A stretch of DNA of 64,000 nt from Duganella sp. CF517 (GTDB taxonomy: Bacteria > Pseudomonadota > Gammaproteobacteria > Burkholderiales > Burkholderiaceae_D): the NCBI RefSeq assembly GCF_900110275.1, contig NZ_FODC01000001.1:558001-622000 (forward strand). Direction: 5' to 3'. The notes beneath the pieces are model-generated. The model saw nothing but the letters and a program-made list of their open reading frames with translations. It did no database searches and was not told the origin of the DNA. The stretch's first letter is position 1, and each line of letters opens with the position of its first letter. A program made the translations under genes and the position numbers. Of the stretch, positions 29,860 to 38,216 are shown piece after piece.

Positions 29860-30360
29860 ATGCACAGCCTGCAAAAGATCACCCCATGCCTCTGGTTCAA
29901 CGACCGCGCCGAGGAAGCGGCCGAGTACTACGTCGGCATCTTCCGCAACGCCAAACTTTGCGAAATCTCGCGCTATCCCGAGGCCGGCAAGGAACACCAC
30001 GGCCACGAAGCGGGCAGTGTCATGACCGTTGCCGTGGAACTCGACGGCCAGCGCTTCACGCTGATGAACGGCGGCCCGCAGTTCCAGTTTTCCCCGGCGG
30101 TATCGTTCCAGATCAATTGCGAAAGCCAGGACGAAATCGACTATTTCTGGGAACGCCTGGCCGAAGGCGGCGCCCCGGAAGCCCAGGAATGTGGCTGGCT
30201 GGCGGACAAGTTCGGCGTGTCGTGGCAGGTCGTGCCGACGATACTCACCTCCATGATCGTCGACCCGGATCCGGAAAAATGCGGCCGCGTCATGGCGGCG
30301 CTGCTGGACATGAAAAAACTCGATATCGCCGGGCTGAAGAAAGCCTACGCGGGACCATGA
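29860..30360 (+). CDS. PhnB-like VOC family protein (3-demethylubiquinone methyltransferase-like domain)
   Basis: A 166-residue cytoplasmic protein of the PhnB/YjdN glyoxalase-fold group. It begins QKITPCLWFNDRAEEAAEYY and carries the family's MTVAVELDGQRFTLMNGGP and WERLAEGG segments. Despite the old domain name it is not a ubiquinone methyltransferase by length. It has a GGGAG ribosome site and stands alone. Substrate unknown. Confidence 0.85.
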   Translation: MHSLQKITPCLWFNDRAEEAAEYYVGIFRNAKLCEISRYPEAGKEHHGHEAGSVMTVAVELDGQRFTLMNGGPQFQFSPAVSFQINCESQDEIDYFWERLAEGGAPEAQECGWLADKFGVSWQVVPTILTSMIVDPDPEKCGRVMAALLDMKKLDIAGLKKAYAGP

Positions 30361-30474
30361 GCCGCGTTCACAACCGGCTCGCCCCGGCGGCATCCCGCTT
30401 CGCCCCATCGCGCTGGACGCGCCCGGGGCGCGCTACCTAAACTGGCTCCATCGCACCTACGACGAGAGCCGGCC

Positions 30475-31677
30475 ATGCACAACCCCGATAACAATCGCCT
30501 GTACTTCCTCGACTGGATACGCATCATCGCGTTTTTCCTGCTGATCCTGTACCACACCGGCATGTATTACGTGACGTGGGACTGGCATGTCAAAAGCCCC
30601 GACGCCAGCCACGCCATCGAGCCGTTGATGATCCTGTCCTCGCCTTGGCGGCTGGGATTGTTGTTCATGATTTCCGGCGTCGCCAGCGCCTTCATGCTGC
30701 AAAAAATCCGCGTCGGCGCGCTGCTTGGGCAACGCAGTTGGCGCCTGCTGGTGCCGCTGGTGTTCGGCATGCTGGTGATCGTGCCGCCGCAGGCATACCT
30801 GGAAGTCGTTGAGAAAGTGGCGTACAAGGGTGGTTACGGCGAATTCATGCACTTGTATATCACCGGCTACAAGGGATTTTGCCGTGGCGGCGATTGCCTC
30901 GACATGCCGACCTGGAACCACCTGTGGTTTGTCGCCTACCTGTGGGTGTATACGATGCTGATCGGCGGCCTCGCCTGGCTGGCCGGTCCGCGCCTGCAAT
31001 CCTGGTCCAACGCGCTGGGTCGGCAACTGACGGGCTGGAAGATCATCGTTTTGCCGGTGATCGGATTGGCGATCGCCCGCTTCGCGCTGGCCGATCGTTT
31101 TCCGACCACGCATGGACTGGTCGACGACTGGTATAACCACGCGCAGTCTTTCTACCTGTTCTTGCTGGGCGCCCTGCTGGCGACGCAACGCGGATTCTGG
31201 GCGAACGTGGAACGGCTGCGCTGGACCAGTCTCGGATTGTGGCTGGCAAGTTGGGCGGCGATCGTCTGCTACTACTCGATACCCGAGGCGCAGGCGGCGC
31301 TGCCGGCCGTCGCGCAGTGGAAGCCGGTGATGCGACTGGTGTATTGCCTGTGCCAGTGGGCACCGATCATGGCCGTTTGCGGGTTTGGCCACCGTCATCT
31401 GGCGTTCGACAGCGCCAAGCGGCGGTATCTGACCGAGGCTGTGTTCCCGGTCTACATTCTGCACCAGACGTTGATTGTTGTGATGGCGCATAGCTTCAAG
31501 CCGCTCAAACTGGCGCCGGTGACCGAAGGGTTGATCCTGGTCGTGCTGACGTTTTGCATCAGCTTTGGCGTGTTCGAGGTGGTGCGGCGGATTGCCGTGT
31601 TGCGCCCGTTGTTCGGGTTGGGCCGGCGGCCGGCCAGGGTGCGGGACGGCTACCGGGCGCGGGCGGCCACGGCCTAA
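30475..31677 (+). CDS. Acyltransferase family 3 membrane protein
   Basis: A 400-residue polytopic protein of the acyltransferase-3 family. It begins RLYFLDWIRIIAFFLLILYHTGMYY, in which the first helix carries the conserved Arg and His. About ten hydrophobic segments follow. Members O-acetylate sugars, peptidoglycan or other envelope molecules, using acyl-CoA from the cytoplasm. No glycan cluster is adjacent, so the acceptor is unknown. Confidence 0.83.
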   Translation: MHNPDNNRLYFLDWIRIIAFFLLILYHTGMYYVTWDWHVKSPDASHAIEPLMILSSPWRLGLLFMISGVASAFMLQKIRVGALLGQRSWRLLVPLVFGMLVIVPPQAYLEVVEKVAYKGGYGEFMHLYITGYKGFCRGGDCLDMPTWNHLWFVAYLWVYTMLIGGLAWLAGPRLQSWSNALGRQLTGWKIIVLPVIGLAIARFALADRFPTTHGLVDDWYNHAQSFYLFLLGALLATQRGFWANVERLRWTSLGLWLASWAAIVCYYSIPEAQAALPAVAQWKPVMRLVYCLCQWAPIMAVCGFGHRHLAFDSAKRRYLTEAVFPVYILHQTLIVVMAHSFKPLKLAPVTEGLILVVLTFCISFGVFEVVRRIAVLRPLFGLGRRPARVRDGYRARAATA

Positions 31678-31722
31678 AAAGACTGTAAAACTCCGATCGC
31701 AAGGGCGGGGGCGGCTGCGCTT

Positions 31723-34143
31723 TCACTTCACGAACGTCAGCGTATGCTTGGCCGGACCTGGCAACAGCGGCGATTCGCGTCCAGCAATCCAATCCTCGCG
31801 ACCGCCGAGGAAATTCGGCGACAGGGGATGACCGCTCTGCCCTGCCGGCATGTTAAAGATGCCTTCCTGCTCGCGCCCCGGCGTCACCGTCATGCGCTCC
31901 GACTGGCCGAACGTCGGCCCGGCCACCCGCGGCATGTGCTGGTCGCCCGACAGCATGTCCGGCGCCACCTTCAGGAAGCGGCCGACCACCGGCAGCGCCG
32001 ACGCCATCGGATGCGCGCTGGCGGCGGTATTGCGCTTGCCCCAGGTGGCCTCCGACAACGGCTTGCCGTCCCTGGTCAGGTCGGCGATCACCCGGTCCAG
32101 CGCGGTCAGTTGCAAGGCCTGCCAGTCGGCGAACTGCGGCGGCAGCCATCCCGGCGGCTGCGCGTCCAGCAGGCGCGCCAGCACCACCGGCCAGCGCGCG
32201 CTGACGGCCGCCATATTGGCCTTCGGGTCGAGCGCGGCCATCTGCTGGTCGGCGTTTTCGAACAGGATGTCGTACAGCGCATACATATAGGCGCGTGTGA
32301 TGCGGTAGCCCACCGAGTCGACACTGGCCCTGCCGGTCCAACTGGTTTTCAGCAGCTCCAGCGCCTCGGCGCGGCGCGGATGGTCGGCGACCGCCTTGCC
32401 GTCGAGCGCCGCGATGGCGCGCCTGCGCCACGGCGTCAGGAACACCGCGCGGTCGTCCAGCGCGATGGCGTAGACCTTCTGGACGTCGGTCTTGGCGCCC
32501 AGCGCCGTCAGATCCTCGCGCACCTGGTGTGTGCGCGCGCCCAGATCGAAGCCGCCGTCGCCGAGCAACTGCGCGCCGGCGCCGGCCAGCTGACGGCTGT
32601 TGGCGGTGGCCAGCTGGCCGCTGGCGGGATTGACCACCTTCGGATACTCGGCCGGCGTCAGCCAGCCGTCCCACACGCCGGCCTTGTCGTCGGCGCTCAA
32701 TGGATAGGTGATCTCCACGCCGGCCGGCGCGCGGCGCGGCAGCGGACCGGCGACGGTCCAGCCGATATTGCCCTTGTCGTCGCCACCGACGAAATTCTGC
32801 GCCGGAATGCCCAGCGTCGGCGCGATCGCCAACGCCTGGTCCAGCGTATCGGCCGATTCGAGCTGCCGCGCGTTGACGTTGACGGCGGCCAGCGTGTGCG
32901 CGGTCCAATGGACCGCATAGCTGCGGCCCATCGCCTCGCGGATCGGGCCGAGCGAGGTTTCGCGCACCAGCAGGGTCTCGGCCGGCGCGCCCTTGACCAG
33001 GATGGTCTCCTCGTGCACCGATGGCGTCTCCCAACCGCTTTGCGTGAGCACCTGCCCCGGCTTGGCCGGATCGGCTTCGAGCGCGATCAGATCCAGATAA
33101 TCGCCATAGCTGTTGGTGAAGCCCCAGGCCACATGGCCGTTACTGCCGGCCACCACCACCGGCGTGCCGGGCAAGGTGACGCCGACCACGCGGCGCTGGC
33201 CGCCCCTGGCGTCGGGGAACTGCAAGGCGGCGCGGTACCAGATGGCGGGCAGCTGTATGCCCAGATGCATATCGTCGGACACGATGGCGCCGCCGCTGGC
33301 GCTGCGGCTGCCGGCCACCGCCCAGTTGTTGCTGCCGACGGTGTTGAGCATTTCGGCGGGCAAAGGCGCGAACGCCGTCTTCGACAACGGCGCCGTGCCG
33401 GCCGTTCCGGGTTTGCCCCACCACGCCGGCGCCGCCGCCGGAATCGGTGGCGGTTCGCCCGCCACCTGGTCGGCATTGAGCGGCGCGTCCCATTGCGTCG
33501 ATTCGGGCGCCAGGAAGGCGCGCTGCTCCTCGGACGCGTGCTCGGCAAACCAGCCGCGCGCCAGTTCGCGCGGCAGCAGGTTCCCTTGCAGGTCGAAATA
33601 CATCGCCCAGATCACCAGTAGCGAATCGGTGGCCGACCAGGCGCGCGGCGGCACGCCCACCAGCGCATACTCGAACGGCTTGGTGCTCAACGCGCCCAGG
33701 CCGGCGTTGACGCCGGCGGCGTAGCGCTCCAGCAGCGCGCGGTCCGGCGCCGACAGGGACTTCAATGCCAGGTCGGCGCGGGCGCGGAAGCGGTGAAACC
33801 GGCGCGATTTATCCATCGGCAGCGCGCGCGCGCCAAACAGTTCGGACAACTCGCCGGCCGCGGCGCGGCGCAGCAAATCCATCTGGAAGTAGCGCTCCTG
33901 CGCATGCACAAAGCCGGTGGCATAGGCGACATCGAGCCGGCTGCCGCCGCTGATGACCGGCACGCCACGCTCGTCGCGCGCGACGCTGGCGGTGGTTTCC
34001 AGCCCCGCCGCCTGGCGGGTGCCGTCCAACTCGGCCAGGCTGCCGCGCAGATACCACCACCCCGCCGCCGCCACGATCGCCAGCAGCGCCACAGCGGCCG
34101 CCAACACACGTCCCGACCACACCGCCAGCCTGTTATTGCGCAT
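31723..34143 (-). CDS. Penicillin acylase family protein (possible acyl-homoserine lactone acylase)
   Basis: An 806-residue N-terminal nucleophile amidohydrolase. An N-terminal hydrophobic segment (about 12-33) exports or anchors it. The alpha part (about 40-235) has ATGFVHAQERYFQMDLLRR. A spacer ends at Gly270, and autocatalytic cleavage would expose Ser271 of SNNWAVAG as nucleophile at the start of the beta chain (536 residues). The family includes penicillin G acylases and AHL acylases such as PvdQ and QuiP; sequence alone does not decide the substrate. It is monocistronic and converges on the acyltransferase gene. Confidence 0.88.
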   Translation of the reverse strand: MRNNRLAVWSGRVLAAAVALLAIVAAAGWWYLRGSLAELDGTRQAAGLETTASVARDERGVPVISGGSRLDVAYATGFVHAQERYFQMDLLRRAAAGELSELFGARALPMDKSRRFHRFRARADLALKSLSAPDRALLERYAAGVNAGLGALSTKPFEYALVGVPPRAWSATDSLLVIWAMYFDLQGNLLPRELARGWFAEHASEEQRAFLAPESTQWDAPLNADQVAGEPPPIPAAAPAWWGKPGTAGTAPLSKTAFAPLPAEMLNTVGSNNWAVAGSRSASGGAIVSDDMHLGIQLPAIWYRAALQFPDARGGQRRVVGVTLPGTPVVVAGSNGHVAWGFTNSYGDYLDLIALEADPAKPGQVLTQSGWETPSVHEETILVKGAPAETLLVRETSLGPIREAMGRSYAVHWTAHTLAAVNVNARQLESADTLDQALAIAPTLGIPAQNFVGGDDKGNIGWTVAGPLPRRAPAGVEITYPLSADDKAGVWDGWLTPAEYPKVVNPASGQLATANSRQLAGAGAQLLGDGGFDLGARTHQVREDLTALGAKTDVQKVYAIALDDRAVFLTPWRRRAIAALDGKAVADHPRRAEALELLKTSWTGRASVDSVGYRITRAYMYALYDILFENADQQMAALDPKANMAAVSARWPVVLARLLDAQPPGWLPPQFADWQALQLTALDRVIADLTRDGKPLSEATWGKRNTAASAHPMASALPVVGRFLKVAPDMLSGDQHMPRVAGPTFGQSERMTVTPGREQEGIFNMPAGQSGHPLSPNFLGGREDWIAGRESPLLPGPAKHTLTFVK

Positions 34144-34243
34144 CGTTGTACCTTTAACCGAGTTCCAAATGCTGGCTATAGTGCCAGAGAACCGGCGCGC
34201 GACGCAATCGGGGTGAAAAAGATGCTAAAGTCGCGGTAACCCC

Positions 34244-34759
34244 ATGATGCGGATCGACGCCATGCAAGCTGCCCCGATACCCGATTTCGACGCCGAGCGC
34301 CTGGCCGCACTGCGCGCGATGCTGATCCTCGACACACCGCCGGAGGAGCGCTTCGACAAAGTGGTGCGCTTCGCCGCCGAGGAATTCGACATGCCGATCG
34401 CACTACTGACGCTGGTGGACCACAACCGTCAATGGTTCAAGGCGCGCGTGGGGTTGGACGTGTGCGAGACGGGCCGCGATGTCTCGTTCTGCGGCCACGC
34501 CATCCTGCAGCAGGACATCTTCGTGATTCCGGACGCGCGCGCCGACCTGCGCTTCGCGGACAATCCGCTGGTCACGGCCGCCCCCAACGTCATCTTCTAC
34601 GCGGGGGCGCCGCTGCACGCGCCGTCGGGCCATGCTATCGGCACGCTGTGCCTGATCGACCACCGCCCGCGCGTGCTCGACACCACCGAACTGGCGATCC
34701 TGTCGACGCTGCGCGATCTGCTGCAGGCCGAACTGACCGGCGAGTCGGCCGATGCCTGA
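34244..34759 (+). CDS. GAF domain sensor protein
   Basis: A 171-residue cytoplasmic protein made almost wholly of one GAF domain (about 30-165), with DRNRQWFKARVGL-like and VSFCGHAIL motifs and GTLCLID near the end. Such stand-alone GAF proteins bind small ligands and regulate partners. ATG 34244 is used; ATGs at 34247 and 34262 are alternatives. Its end overlaps the next gene, a receiver domain, by eight bases, so the two probably act together. Confidence 0.82.
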   Translation: MMRIDAMQAAPIPDFDAERLAALRAMLILDTPPEERFDKVVRFAAEEFDMPIALLTLVDHNRQWFKARVGLDVCETGRDVSFCGHAILQQDIFVIPDARADLRFADNPLVTAAPNVIFYAGAPLHAPSGHAIGTLCLIDHRPRVLDTTELAILSTLRDLLQAELTGESADA

Positions 34760-35171
34760 CAAACCATCCGGGCCGCTGAACATGCTGCTGGTGGAGGAGC
34801 AGCCGCTGCTGCGCAAGACGGTGTCGCTGACGGCGCGCTCGCTGGGCATGGGAGCGGTGCACGAGGCGGCGACCGAGGAAGCGGCCGAAAGGCTGCTGCG
34901 CGAACGCGCCTTCGAGGGCGCGGTCATTTCGCTCGATTGCGGCGCCTTCGGCGGCGCCCGGCACAACCTCTCGCTGCTGGACCGCGTGCGCGGCGGCATG
35001 TCAGCCAGCGACGCCCGGATACCGATCGCCGTCATGGTCGATTGCCCGACCACGGAACTCGTCAACGAATTGCGCAGCCGGGACGTAAGCCGCGTCATCG
35101 TCAAGCCGTTCCGCGCCAAGGTGCTGCTGGACACCTTCGCCAGCTTCGAGCGCAAACCGAAGATCGACTAG
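34752..35171 (+). CDS. Stand-alone receiver-like domain protein
   Basis: A 139-residue protein with a CheY-like fold pattern: a strand with acidic pair EE (15-16) in place of DD, a candidate phospho-acceptor Asp62 in VISLDCGAF, and the conserved lysine in VIVKPF (about 115-120). Output domain is absent. The site is unusual because the Met-Pro after Asp is missing, so phosphorylation is uncertain. Its TAG stop and that of the convergent MarR-GNAT gene share the four bases CTAG at 35168-35171. Confidence 0.72.
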   Translation: MPDKPSGPLNMLLVEEQPLLRKTVSLTARSLGMGAVHEAATEEAAERLLRERAFEGAVISLDCGAFGGARHNLSLLDRVRGGMSASDARIPIAVMVDCPTTELVNELRSRDVSRVIVKPFRAKVLLDTFASFERKPKID

Positions 35172-36127
35172 GCGACGGGGCGATCCGCGTCGAGCGCCAT
35201 CTCCCACGTCTCGTTGACCATAGCGTGGCCGAAAGCGCGCACCGGTTCGCGCGCGACCAGCGTATAGCCCTTGGCCAGGTAGATCTGGCGCGCCTCCTTT
35301 TGCTGGTCTGTGGTCCACAGGCGGATTTTGCGGTAGCCGGCGCTCCTGGCGAAGCGGTGGCATTCGTCGACCAGCCGCGAGCCCAGGCCGGAGCCGCGCG
35401 CCGCCTCCTCCACGAGCAGCAACCGCAGCTTGGCGACACCGTCCTCGCCGCCGCGCGCCACGGCGATCGAGCCGACCCGCTCACCGCCCATCTCGGCGAT
35501 CCAGCAGTGCTCCAGCGCCGGATCGAAGTGGCGTTCGAAGTCGGCGCAGATCTCGCCCACCAGCTTTTCGAAGCTGGCGTCCCAGCCTTGCGCCGCTGTG
35601 TAGATCGCGCCGTGGCGCCGCGTGATCCACTCCATGTCACCCGGTCCATGCGCGCGCAGAACGAATGGCTGGGCGTATTTCAGGCCGCTGCCGGTGTCGA
35701 GCAGCTCGCGGATGGTGCGCATCGCTTCGAGCATGCGCAACTGGTCGGGCTCCCCGAGGCGCGACAACAGGTCGCCGACCTCCTCGCGCGAGCGGCGGTC
35801 CAGCGGTTCGTACAATGCGCGGCCATGCCGGGTGAGATGCAGCAGCTTGGCGCGGCCGTCGCTGGGCGATGGCACCTTGGCCACCAGCCCCTGGCTTTCG
35901 AATTTGGCCAGGATGCGGCTCAGATAACCCCGGTCCAGTCCCAGATCGCGTCCCAGCGTGGATGCCGGCTGGTCGCCCTGGTTGGCCAGTTCGTACAGCA
36001 CGCGCATCTCGGTGAGCGTGTATTCGCTGTGCAGCAGGCCCTCGCGCAGTACGCCGATCTGGCGCGTGAAGAAGCGGTTGAACGCCCGGACGTCGGCGAC
36101 GCGGCCGTCAAAAACAGTGTCGTGCAT
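35168..36127 (-). CDS. MarR-GNAT fusion regulator/acetyltransferase
   Basis: A 319-residue protein. An N-terminal MarR-type winged helix (about 5-150, with YTLTEMRVLYELAN and GYLSRILAKFESQGLV) is fused to a GNAT acetyltransferase domain (about 160-310, with acetyl-CoA loop EEAARGSGLGSRLV). Such fusions are known in Proteobacteria, but their substrates are mostly unknown. I chose ATG 36127 (weak GGGA site); ATG 36139 is possible. Confidence 0.85.
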   Translation of the reverse strand: MHDTVFDGRVADVRAFNRFFTRQIGVLREGLLHSEYTLTEMRVLYELANQGDQPASTLGRDLGLDRGYLSRILAKFESQGLVAKVPSPSDGRAKLLHLTRHGRALYEPLDRRSREEVGDLLSRLGEPDQLRMLEAMRTIRELLDTGSGLKYAQPFVLRAHGPGDMEWITRRHGAIYTAAQGWDASFEKLVGEICADFERHFDPALEHCWIAEMGGERVGSIAVARGGEDGVAKLRLLLVEEAARGSGLGSRLVDECHRFARSAGYRKIRLWTTDQQKEARQIYLAKGYTLVAREPVRAFGHAMVNETWEMALDADRPVA

Positions 36128-36215
36128 GTTCTTTCCCATCGATGTCGATGGGTCTAGTATGCGCAATATGATTGACTGAGTCAACAATCCGCGTGCCCTG
36201 GGGCGAAATGACAGC

Positions 36216-37163
36216 CTAGGCGATCTGGTAGATATCCTTCGCCACTTCCCGCACATAGCGCAGCAGCAGCGCCGCGCCCGGGGACATCAAATGGCCGTCC
36301 ACCGTGATGATGCCGAAAGCGTCCATCCGGCACGGCAGCTCGATCGGCAGGATGTTGAGCACTCCCTGCGACTCGTAATACTTGGCCACCGCGATCGGCA
36401 TCACATTGAGCGCGTCGGTCTGCTGCAGCAGCGGTTTAATCAGCAGCACCGCCGTGGTGTCGACCACGTTGCCCGGCACTTCCAGGCCCGCGCGGCGGAA
36501 CATCAATTCGCAGCGCGCGCGCAGGATGCTGCCCTGCGGCGGTAGTATCCACGGCTGCCCGGCGATGTCGCGCAGCTGCAGGTTGCGCGCCTTGAGCAGC
36601 GGATGGCCGGGACGCACCACCGCGCATGCCGGCTCGTCGCCCAGCTCCTCGTAGGCCAGCCCCTGCGCGCTTTGACGCTCCGGAATGCGGCCGATCATGA
36701 AGTCCAGCCGGCCGCGCTGCAACTGCTCGAGCAGGATGTTGGACTGCTCCATCTCGACGCCGATGCGCAGGCGCGGCGACGCCTGCTTGGTGCGCGTGAT
36801 CGCCTGCGGCAGCAGCGAGATCCCCGGCGTCATGATGGTGCCGATGTCGACCTGCCCGGTCAGCCCGGCCTTGATGGCGACGATGTCCTCGTGCGCCAGC
36901 GAGAGGCTGGTCAGCGCCATGCGGGCGTGGCGTATCATCGTCTCGCCGTAAATGGTCGGCTCCATGCCGCGCGGCAGACGGTCGAACAGCTGCACGCCGA
37001 GCATCTCCTCCAGGTCCTTGAGCTGCTTGGACGCGGCGGGCTGCGTCATGTGCAAATCTTCCGACGCACGGTGGATGTTGCGTTGTTCGTCCAGCGCGAT
37101 CAGCAGCAGCAGCTGGCGCGTTTTGAGGCGCGCGCGCAGGAACCAGTTCGAATTAGTATCCAT
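36216..37163 (-). CDS. LysR-family regulator, GbpR-like, probable activator of the arabinose locus
   Basis: A 315-residue LysR protein. The winged helix covers about 12-72 (MTQPAASKQLKDLEEMLGVQLFDR) and the sugar/acid-binding domain about 95-310. It resembles the GbpR subgroup, whose known members control sugar-binding-protein genes in Agrobacterium and Azospirillum. It sits at the end of the arabinose gene run on the same strand. A 18-bp repeat shared with three promoters of the locus overlaps its own promoter, so autoregulation and control of the locus are inferred. No ribosome site is visible before ATG 37163. Confidence 0.87.
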   Translation of the reverse strand: MDTNSNWFLRARLKTRQLLLLIALDEQRNIHRASEDLHMTQPAASKQLKDLEEMLGVQLFDRLPRGMEPTIYGETMIRHARMALTSLSLAHEDIVAIKAGLTGQVDIGTIMTPGISLLPQAITRTKQASPRLRIGVEMEQSNILLEQLQRGRLDFMIGRIPERQSAQGLAYEELGDEPACAVVRPGHPLLKARNLQLRDIAGQPWILPPQGSILRARCELMFRRAGLEVPGNVVDTTAVLLIKPLLQQTDALNVMPIAVAKYYESQGVLNILPIELPCRMDAFGIITVDGHLMSPGAALLLRYVREVAKDIYQIA

Positions 37164-37171
37164 AGGAAAAT

Positions 37172-37202
37172 GATATCACGACGGGTATTGATTTTGCGTC
37201 AA
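37172..37202 (-). promoter_or_regulatory. LysR gene promoter overlapped by the shared operator
   Basis: A fourth copy of the locus repeat (GATATC-N6-GGTATT on the plus strand, 37172-37189) covers the -10 region of a plausible promoter read on the minus strand: -35 TTGACG (37202-37197), 18-bp spacer, -10 TGATAT (37178-37173). The predicted start is only a few bases before ATG 37163, so the mRNA may be leaderless. The geometry suits autorepression, unlike the three activated promoters. Confidence 0.6.
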
Positions 37203-37219
37203 AACCCATCGTTTCAATA

Positions 37220-38197
37220 TCACTTGCAAGCCGAACTAGGATTGGCCGCAGGCCCTTCCTTGGTTTGCTTGATGAACGGGATGGTGCCGTCGGCGTTGTA
37301 CTGGAACTCCTCCACCGCCACCGAGCGACGGTACTCGCCGCCGGTCGGCAGCTTGTCGTTGTGGTAGAAGATGTAGTTCTTGCCGTTGAATTCGACGATG
37401 GCCTGGTGGATGGTCTTGACCTTGGCGTTCTTCTCCATGATCACGCCGCCGAACTTCCATGGGCCGATCGGGCTGTTCGACATCATGTAGGCGGTGGTCT
37501 CCGGGAAGTCGCGCGAATAGGACAGGTAGTACACGCCCTTGTGCTTGTGCATGTACGGCGCCTCGGTGAAGCGGTCCATGCCCACCGTGTGGATCGGGCC
37601 ATCGAATTCGGTCATGTTCGGTTTGAGCTTGGCGTATTTGAGTACCGTGTTACCCCAGTACAGATACGCCTGGCCGTCGTCGTCGACGAACACGCCCGGA
37701 TCGATATCGTCCCACGCGATCGGCGCTTCCAGGGTCATGTCGTTGGTGACCAGCGCCGAACCGCGCGCGTCGACGAACGGGCCTTCCGGCTTGTCGGAGA
37801 CGGCCACGCCGATGGCGCGGCCGGGGATGGTCGCGTGATCGACGGTCGAATAGAAGTAGTATTTGCCATTGCGCTTGGTGACGTCGGCGGCCCAGGCGTC
37901 GACTTTGCCGATCGCCCATTTGAAGGCCGACGGCTTAAGCGGCGAGCCGAGATCCTTCCAGTTTTGCATGTCGCAGCTGCTGTAGACGCGCCATTCCTTC
38001 ATCACGTAGTCCTTGTCCTTGACGGAGGCGCTGTCGATGCCCACGTACAGGTAGACCGTGCCGCCGTCGACATACGCCGACGGATCGGCGGTGAACAGTT
38101 TCGGGAACATCGGGTTGGCCGCTTGCGCGCCGTTCGTCGCGGCAAAAGCCATCCCCGCCGCTGCGATGGCGGCAAATTTCATCAGTTTTGTTTTCAA
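37220..38197 (-). CDS. Secreted glycoside hydrolase family 43
   Basis: A 325-residue exported beta-propeller hydrolase with a Sec signal peptide (about 1-26, ending NGAQA). The three GH43 carboxylates fit Asp38 (TADPSAY), Asp166 (DDIDPGVF) and Glu212 (FTEAPYM). Members are alpha-L-arabinofuranosidases, arabinanases or beta-xylosidases. It is the last gene after the ABC importer genes (19 bases), so it probably releases arabinose or short oligomers in the periplasm for that importer. Confidence 0.88.
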   Translation of the reverse strand: MKTKLMKFAAIAAAGMAFAATNGAQAANPMFPKLFTADPSAYVDGGTVYLYVGIDSASVKDKDYVMKEWRVYSSCDMQNWKDLGSPLKPSAFKWAIGKVDAWAADVTKRNGKYYFYSTVDHATIPGRAIGVAVSDKPEGPFVDARGSALVTNDMTLEAPIAWDDIDPGVFVDDDGQAYLYWGNTVLKYAKLKPNMTEFDGPIHTVGMDRFTEAPYMHKHKGVYYLSYSRDFPETTAYMMSNSPIGPWKFGGVIMEKNAKVKTIHQAIVEFNGKNYIFYHNDKLPTGGEYRRSVAVEEFQYNADGTIPFIKQTKEGPAANPSSACK

Positions 38198-38216
38198 AGC
38201 TCTCTCCAGTAATATC

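Noticed and set aside
29860..30360. Annotation as 3-demethylubiquinone-9 3-methyltransferase
   Set aside because: The protein is a small VOC-fold PhnB-like protein without a methyltransferase SAM-binding motif; the old domain name is misleading.
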